Source: Acidobacteriota bacterium (GTDB lineage: Bacteria > Actinomycetota > Acidimicrobiia > Spongiisociales > UBA5794). Taken from it: a stretch of DNA of 9,533 nt. Under the pieces are notes generated by a model. That model was not told the DNA's origin. It was given only the letters and a program-made list of their open reading frames with translations, and ran no database searches. Position numbers and translations under genes: made by a program. The stretch covers positions 1 to 9,533 of the forward strand of contig JACZST010000056.1 in assembly GCA_022574065.1 (NCBI GenBank), given 5' to 3'. Shown here in pieces: positions 5,674-9,533 of this stretch (positions within the stretch are counted from its first letter, which is position 1; every line of letters begins with the position of its first letter).

Positions 5674-6506
5674 CGATCCAGCTCGTCGGCAACGAGCTCA
5701 GCGAACCCGGCTGCCAGGGCAGCGGTGACCGGACCGGGGACGAACTCCCGATCGTCGACCCGACCAACCGGATGCACCTCTTTCACCGTGGACAACGCAA
5801 CGACCTCGGCGGCTCCGAAGACATCGTCTAGGTCGTAGACGCCTTCGACGACCGGGATGCCAACTCGTTCAGCGACCTCGATCGAAGCTTGCCGCGTGAT
5901 CGACTCCAGGATCCCGATCTCGAGGCTGGGGGTATGAAAGGTGTCGTCGGTTATCCAGGCGACCGAGAACGTCGGTCCTTCGAGGACGTTGCCGCTCCTG
6001 CCGATCAGGAGGGCGTCGTCGTAGCCAGCGCTCTGCGCTTCGACGGAAGCAGCCAGATTGAACCCGTATGACAGCGCCTTGGCGCCGGTGAGCTCGAACC
6101 AGTCACCATCGGTGTGCCACGGGGCGATCCTGGACTGGAGCGAGAGCATCGATGGCTGCGGTGGCACCGCCTCGGCGACCACGACCGTTCTCGAATTGGT
6201 TCCCAAGTTCCTGGGGTCGGTCCCACCCGACACGAGGGTTCGGACGACGCTGTCACCAGCGGCCTCGGCGACGGTCGTGCACCAGGCCACCAGATCGTCG
6301 CGGTCGGGAACGGGCAGGTGCAGCTTTGCTGCGCTCTGCTCGAGCCGATCGAGATGGGCGTCGAGCCGAAACATACGACCGTCGTAGGCACGCACCGCCT
6401 CGAAACAGCCGTAGCCGCGTTGAAACCCGACATCGAGCACCGAGATCGAGGCCGATTCGGCATCGAAGAACTCGCCGTCGATGAGTATCCGGCCGATGAC
6501 TGCCAT
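5670..6506 (-). CDS. Class IV PLP-dependent aminotransferase (IlvE / PabC / D-amino-acid transaminase superfamily)
   Basis: This 278-residue cytoplasmic enzyme belongs to the fold-type IV PLP superfamily, which includes branched-chain aminotransferase, 4-amino-4-deoxychorismate lyase and D-amino-acid transaminase. Family landmarks are the N-terminal SVLDVGFQRGYGCFEAVRAY (22-41), HLDRL (51-55) with the phosphate-region Arg54, the PLP lysine Lys143 in GAKALSY, YDDALL and VLEGPTFSV with Glu176, GILESITRQ (198-206) where GI.(PG)(V/I)TR is usual, and LSTVKEVHPVGRVDD (238-252). The motifs do not settle the substrate, so no gene symbol is given. The N-terminal motif and small size fit a PabC- or DAAT-like member better than a classical IlvE of over 300 residues. 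The ATG at 6506 has TACGAT six bases upstream and a GTGACA -35. The hypothetical gene downstream overlaps its stop. Confidence 0.85.
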   Translation of the reverse strand: MAVIGRILIDGEFFDAESASISVLDVGFQRGYGCFEAVRAYDGRMFRLDAHLDRLEQSAAKLHLPVPDRDDLVAWCTTVAEAAGDSVVRTLVSGGTDPRNLGTNSRTVVVAEAVPPQPSMLSLQSRIAPWHTDGDWFELTGAKALSYGFNLAASVEAQSAGYDDALLIGRSGNVLEGPTFSVAWITDDTFHTPSLEIGILESITRQASIEVAERVGIPVVEGVYDLDDVFGAAEVVALSTVKEVHPVGRVDDREFVPGPVTAALAAGFAELVADELDR

Positions 6507-6512
6507 CCGCCA

Positions 6513-6542
6513 ATCGTAAGACTGTCGTCAGTCACATGTCAC
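6513..6542 (-). promoter_or_regulatory. Promoter of the aminotransferase gene (leaderless)
   Basis: On the minus strand GTGACA (6542-6537, five of six to TTGACA) is followed after 18 bases by TACGAT (6518-6513, four of six to TATAAT). Six bases then lead to the ATG at 6506. This is the most complete promoter-like sequence in the window and implies a leaderless transcript starting the three-gene unit. Confidence 0.55.
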
Positions 6543-6594
6543 CGGCCGCCGGCCACCGGCCCGAACAACTCGTCAGTCGTCAGAGTCGTCAGTC
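6525..6594. repeat. Three direct copies of TCGTCAGTC
   Basis: Exact nine-base copies lie at 6525-6533, 6570-6578 and 6586-6594. Partial copies between the last two make a short run of GTC/CAG units. The first copy lies in the spacer of the proposed aminotransferase promoter, so the repeats could be operator half-sites or simply decayed repeats. Confidence 0.6.
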
Positions 6595-6614
6595 ATCAGT
6601 CCGAAGGGTTCCGG

Positions 6615-6653
6615 CTTGCGTCTTGCGACTTGCGACTCGAGTCCTTGTGACTC
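6615..6653 (-). repeat. Post-stop repeat copy 3, after the alcohol dehydrogenase gene
   Basis: On the minus strand it begins four bases after the dehydrogenase TGA. The order is GAGTCAC, insertion AAGGACTC, GAGTCGCAAG, insertion TCGCAAG, then ACGCAAG. With the two insertions removed it differs from copy 1 by a single base. The TCGCAAG insertion is a tandem duplication of the preceding heptamer. Confidence 0.7.
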
Positions 6654-6657
6654 TTTC

Positions 6658-7686
6658 TCAGTCGAAATCGGTGACCACCGAGATACCCGCGCCCGTAAAG
6701 GCGCGCATCGATTCGAGCGCCGCGGGGAACTCATCGAGGGACAGCCGCCGGCTGATCAACTTGGACAGGTCGAGGCCGGCGACCAGGTCGAATATCTCGC
6801 CGTAGTCACCAACTGCCATGCCGTGGCTGCCAAGGACCTCCAGCTCACGAGTGATGACCGCGTCCATGGGAAGCGGCGTCGGGCCCTCGTTGAGTAGCCC
6901 TACCTGCACATGCCGGCCCAGCTTGCGCAGGCTGAGCAGTGCGTCGGTCGCCACCTCCGGGCTCCCAAGGGCGTCGATCGACACATCGGCACCACCGGCG
7001 GTCAACTCCACCACCGCACCCGGCACGTCCTCCGAGGTGGCGTTGACAGTTGCCTCCGCCCCGAGCGAACTGGCCAATTCCAGCGTGGTGTCGCCGATAT
7101 CGATGGCGACCACCCGGGCCCCTTTGGCCGCCCCGATCATCACTGCGGAAAGACCCAGGCCGCCGCACCCGTACACCGCAAGCCACTCGCCCTCGCTCAC
7201 TCGCCCCCGCTGCACAACGGCCCGGTAGGCGGTGATGAAACGGCAGCCGAGTATCGACCCTTCCGGGTAATCGAGATCGTCCGGCAGCGCTACCAGGTTC
7301 ACATCCGCGGCGGGAATGGCCACGCGCTGCGCAAACGATCCCCAGCCGGTGAACCCTGGCTGGAAATAGTCGTCACAGATCTGTGTATTACCAGCCTCGC
7401 ATTGCTCGCAGACCCCGCACCCGCAGCAAAAGGGAACCGTGACTCGATCCCCAACCGCCCAGGTGCGCACGTCGCCGCCGACGGCACCGATGACTCCGGC
7501 CAGCTCATGACCAGGCACCATGGGCAATTCGACGTCGGGGTCAAGGCCGTCCCAACCGTGGAGATCGGATCGGCACAACCCTGAGGCCTCGACCTCGATC
7601 ACCACGCCGTCCCGGGGGGGCTCCGGTTCCGGTACGTGTTCGATCAGAATCGGGCCGCCGAACTTGTGATAGATGGCTGCGCGCAT
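6658..7686 (-). CDS. Zinc-dependent alcohol dehydrogenase (MDR superfamily)
   Basis: This 342-residue cytoplasmic medium-chain dehydrogenase oxidises an alcohol or polyol with NAD(P)+. Both zinc sites are intact. Catalytic candidates are Cys38 in SGLCRSD, His60-Glu61 in GHE, and Cys148 in GCRF. The structural lobe has Cys90, Cys93, Cys96 and Cys104 in the standard C-x2-C-x2-C-x7-C spacing. The Rossmann loop is YGCGGLGLSA (172-181), and the acidic end of the next strand (VVAIDI, Asp196) suggests NAD rather than NADP. Length is normal. The substrate is unknown; formaldehyde-, sorbitol- and aryl-alcohol-type enzymes share this pattern. It begins five bases after the stop of the lipoprotein gene, so it is co-transcribed with it. 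No strong Shine-Dalgarno is visible, so translation may depend on the upstream gene. Confidence 0.92.
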   Translation of the reverse strand: MRAAIYHKFGGPILIEHVPEPEPPRDGVVIEVEASGLCRSDLHGWDGLDPDVELPMVPGHELAGVIGAVGGDVRTWAVGDRVTVPFCCGCGVCEQCEAGNTQICDDYFQPGFTGWGSFAQRVAIPAADVNLVALPDDLDYPEGSILGCRFITAYRAVVQRGRVSEGEWLAVYGCGGLGLSAVMIGAAKGARVVAIDIGDTTLELASSLGAEATVNATSEDVPGAVVELTAGGADVSIDALGSPEVATDALLSLRKLGRHVQVGLLNEGPTPLPMDAVITRELEVLGSHGMAVGDYGEIFDLVAGLDLSKLISRRLSLDEFPAALESMRAFTGAGISVVTDFD

Positions 7687-7691
7687 GCTGA

Positions 7692-8687
7692 TCAGACCTG
7701 GACACCCCGGTCGATTTCGACAATCTCGAAGGTCCCTTCACCAAGCGAGCCGACCACGACAAGGAGCCCCTGGTCGAGGGTGCTGGCGAACGCAAAACAC
7801 CGCACCGTGCGTTGCCCGGTGTCCCACTCCCCCTCACTGAACGGCGTCGGAAGAGGAAAGGTCAGCACCGGTAGGTCCTCGAGCGGCTGGACCGCGTAGT
7901 CGGCGAGCAGGGCATCGCAGGCCTCGTCGGCATCCCGATCGATGGCTTCCGTGCCCGGGTAGATGGCGTCGTCCGGCGCCAGCACCGCCTCACCGATCAT
8001 CTCGATGCTGTGCTCCTCGACGCAGTCCACGGGGGTGCTCACCGCCAGCAGCTGCGGATTGTCCACGTCGTAGCAAGACCCGGCACTCACCTGCCATGTG
8101 TAGGTGCCGGGATCGTCCGCCACCGCTCCGACCAGCTCCGAATAGCTCGCGTCCGTACCGCTCTGATAGACGACACAAGCGTGGTATCGCTCCCCGGCGG
8201 CCCATTCCTCGGCGTCCGGCAGATAGAGCAGCACATTCAGTGTCGAGTTGGACGACGAGAACCCCATGACCTCGGCGAACTCGACGAAGCACACGTCAAA
8301 GAGCCGGTCATTCAAGTCGTCGGGAAATGGTGCGTCGGAGCCGCCCGACAGCGTCGCCGTGAAGTACACCTCATGGGTGTGGGGCTCGGCGCAATCCATC
8401 AGGAGCCCGGTACCGTAGGGCGCGTACGGAAGTTCGGCCGCGGCATCGACACCGAGGTCGACGCAGTCGCCGACGCTCCACAGGTACCCCTCGTCAGAAG
8501 TGGTCGTCTCCGGGACCTCGGGTTCGGGCGCCTGCGCCTCCGTGGTCGGGGGGAGCGACGGTATGACCTCCGGAAGCGAAGACGACGGGATGACCTCTGG
8601 GAGCGACGGCGCCGGTTCGTCACCCGCCGACGTACAGGAGACGAGGACCAAGGCCAGCGCAGGAACAACCACGATGATGGCGCGCAT
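7692..8687 (-). CDS. Lipoprotein with two septum-formation-like Cys-rich domains
   Basis: This is a predicted secreted lipoprotein of 331 residues, acting on the cell surface. The signal peptide MRAIIVVVPALALVLVSC has lipobox Cys18. A Pro/Ser-rich linker (22-66) contains a tandem SLPEVIPS duplication (28-35 and 37-44). Two homologous domains follow. Domain 1 (about 70-175) has VGDCVDL, MDCAEPHTHEVY and GERYHACVVY with Cys75, 99, 133 and 171. Domain 2 (about 198-305) has AGSCYDV, VDCVEEHSIEM and GQRTVRCFAF with Cys205, 222, 257 and 297. The C-x(n)-C-xxPH-xE pattern resembles the actinobacterial 'septum formation' (Septum_form) family, whose biochemical role is poorly known. Four Cys per domain suggest two disulfides each. 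In domain 2 the PH motif has become EH. It is 34 bases after the arylsulfatase and 5 bases before the alcohol dehydrogenase. Confidence 0.8.
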   Translation of the reverse strand: MRAIIVVVPALALVLVSCTSAGDEPAPSLPEVIPSSSLPEVIPSLPPTTEAQAPEPEVPETTTSDEGYLWSVGDCVDLGVDAAAELPYAPYGTGLLMDCAEPHTHEVYFTATLSGGSDAPFPDDLNDRLFDVCFVEFAEVMGFSSSNSTLNVLLYLPDAEEWAAGERYHACVVYQSGTDASYSELVGAVADDPGTYTWQVSAGSCYDVDNPQLLAVSTPVDCVEEHSIEMIGEAVLAPDDAIYPGTEAIDRDADEACDALLADYAVQPLEDLPVLTFPLPTPFSEGEWDTGQRTVRCFAFASTLDQGLLVVVGSLGEGTFEIVEIDRGVQV

Positions 8688-8693
8688 GGGAGG

Positions 8694-8699
8694 AGCCTA
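8694..8699 (-). promoter_or_regulatory. Putative -10 element TAGGCT before the two-domain lipoprotein
   Basis: TAGGCT on the minus strand ends six bases before the ATG at 8687. The intervening bases CCTCCC are the opposite of a Shine-Dalgarno. It would give a leaderless transcript beginning in the 34-base gap after the arylsulfatase gene. No clear -35 was seen. Confidence 0.35.
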
Positions 8700-8721
8700 C
8701 GTGGACAGCCGCTGGTGAGGG

Positions 8722-9533
8722 CTACTGGACCGACATGGCGATGCGGAGCCGCTCCTCGTCACTGATGTAATGGTCGGCGTCCTCGGCATCTTCACCGAGG
8801 TCGATCTGGACCCATTCGATGCGCCCGGTGAAGTGGCTGTCCTTGGGCCCGTAGTCGTCGCTCACCGGGGTGGCGGTGTCGCTCCCGACATCGGTGGTCT
8901 CGTCTGCGGAGAACATCATGGGCTGGGTCATGTCGATCCGTCCCTGGCCGACCTGGGTCCCGTCGACATACAGGGTTGCGGTTCCGCCAAGGCCAAGTCC
9001 TCCGCCGTCATAAGCGAACTCCATGCGCACCTGGTGGTCACCGGCACTCAGCTCCGACTTGGCGTAGACCTTGAAGCGCTGGAGACCGAAGTAGTTGTAG
9101 CAATAGGCCAGCCTGCCTTCTGTCGCGTACAGGCTCCAGCCGCCGAAGGCCCCGCCCTGGGCGACGATCACACCGTGTGCGTCGCCGTCGGGAACCGCGA
9201 CCTGAGCGGTGATGGCATGGCTCTTGTTCTTCGTATTCACAACGCTGCTCTCGGAGAGGCGGCCCATACCGCCAAACAGGACCTGCGAGTTGCCGCGGAT
9301 CAGGAGTGGACGGCCGGCGAGGTCGGAGTTGAACCGCTCGACACGCCTGTCATCGAGTGGAAACACCTGATATTTCGACGCCTCGAGGATGAACAGGCGT
9401 TGCAGCTCCACCAGCTTGTCCGGCATCTCGGCTGCCAGATCTCGCGATTGCGTCCAGTCGTCCGGGCCGTACAACTCCCACACGTCCTGGTCGATTGGCG
9501 GTGTCACCTCGCCGAGCAACCACGGTGTGCTGT
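8722..9533 (-). CDS. Arylsulfatase, C-terminal part (catalytic half beyond the window)
   Basis: The frame runs in from the right edge, and about 269 residues are visible. The start of the visible part reads STPWLLGEVTPPIDQDVWELYGPDDWTQ in pieces typical of long arylsulfatases. It is followed by the helix MPDKLVELQRLFILEASKYQVFPLDDR that ends the sulfatase domain. The rest is the beta-sandwich C-terminal module of large (about 750-800 residue) type I sulfatases: GMGRLSE, NKSHAITAQV, GVIVAQGGAFGGWSLY, EFAYDGGGLGLGG, LYVDG, and FSADETTDVGSDTATPVSDDYG. These enzymes hydrolyse sulfate esters with a formylglycine made from Cys or Ser in a CxPSR-type motif. That motif would lie off the right edge and cannot be checked. 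The TTG at 9517-9519 is not the start. The substrate is unknown. Confidence 0.92.
   Translation of the reverse strand, partial: STPWLLGEVTPPIDQDVWELYGPDDWTQSRDLAAEMPDKLVELQRLFILEASKYQVFPLDDRRVERFNSDLAGRPLLIRGNSQVLFGGMGRLSESSVVNTKNKSHAITAQVAVPDGDAHGVIVAQGGAFGGWSLYATEGRLAYCYNYFGLQRFKVYAKSELSAGDHQVRMEFAYDGGGLGLGGTATLYVDGTQVGQGRIDMTQPMMFSADETTDVGSDTATPVSDDYGPKDSHFTGRIEWVQIDLGEDAEDADHYISDEERLRIAMSVQ

Larger units (their letters stand above)
6507..6657. other. Repeat-rich intergenic region between alcohol dehydrogenase and aminotransferase genes
   Basis: This 151-base gap holds the aminotransferase promoter, three copies of TCGTCAGTC (6525-6533, 6570-6578, 6586-6594), a block of nested GGCC/CCGG palindromes (6542-6562), and post-stop repeat copy 3 (6615-6653) with a ten-base palindrome GACTCGAGTC (6634-6643). 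No ORF or RNA gene is supported. Confidence 0.65.

Noticed and set aside
4698..5838. Long plus-strand frames (4698-5456 and 4954-5838) over the lipoprotein and unknown genes
   Set aside because: They are shadows. The minus strand has a lipobox protein and a GTGA-coupled gene chain, while these frames lack any motif.
6570..6640. CRISPR-like array from the repeats near 6525-6653
   Set aside because: The units are 7-9 bases with no uniform spacers and no cas genes nearby; they are short intergenic repeats.

Overview
The window is GC-rich and densely packed, with 11 protein genes (two cut by the window ends) and no gene-free stretch longer than 174 bases. Several features suggest a high-GC actinomycete, perhaps a member of Acidimicrobiia or a related uncultured lineage: Thr/Pro-rich lipoprotein linkers, a lipoprotein that looks like the actinobacterial 'septum formation' family, and several starts with a TANNNT hexamer 6-7 bases upstream (leaderless style). 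The lineage is an inference from style, since there is no rRNA or other marker here.

Left block, minus strand (1-2136). A 3-hydroxyacyl-CoA dehydrogenase, truncated by the window start, is followed by a membrane-anchored alpha/beta hydrolase and a thioredoxin-like [2Fe-2S] ferredoxin. Middle block, plus strand (2195-4662), diverging from the ferredoxin across only 58 bases. selD (selenophosphate synthetase) is followed by mgtE (Mg2+ channel/transporter), and the two genes overlap at an ATGA.

The key discovery is in selD. The true start is the ATG at 2195, and codon 15 is an in-frame TGA at 2237-2239, exactly where E. coli SelD has its catalytic Cys17. Ordinary ORF calling loses the first 27 residues because it stops at this TGA. 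A 6-bp hairpin with loop GGTCT, the same apical bases as the E. coli fdhF SECIS, lies downstream at 2266-2282. The gene therefore most likely encodes a selenoprotein, SelD-Sec, and the organism should have SelA, SelB and tRNA-Sec elsewhere. None of these is in the window.

Right block, minus strand (4728-9533). Reading in the direction of transcription: the C-terminal part of an arylsulfatase, a two-domain Cys-rich lipoprotein, a zinc-dependent alcohol dehydrogenase, a 151-base gap full of short repeats, a class IV PLP aminotransferase, a small unknown protein coupled to it by a GTGA overlap, and a Thr-rich lipoprotein. The last gene converges on mgtE.

Two sequence-level patterns go beyond the genes. 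First, copies of a short repeat with core AGTCGCAAG lie directly after the stop codons of mgtE, the Thr-rich lipoprotein and the alcohol dehydrogenase, each in the same orientation relative to its gene. Second, five gene starts carry a TANNNT hexamer 6-7 bases upstream and lack a convincing Shine-Dalgarno, pointing to leaderless transcripts. This also helps choose between competing starts.
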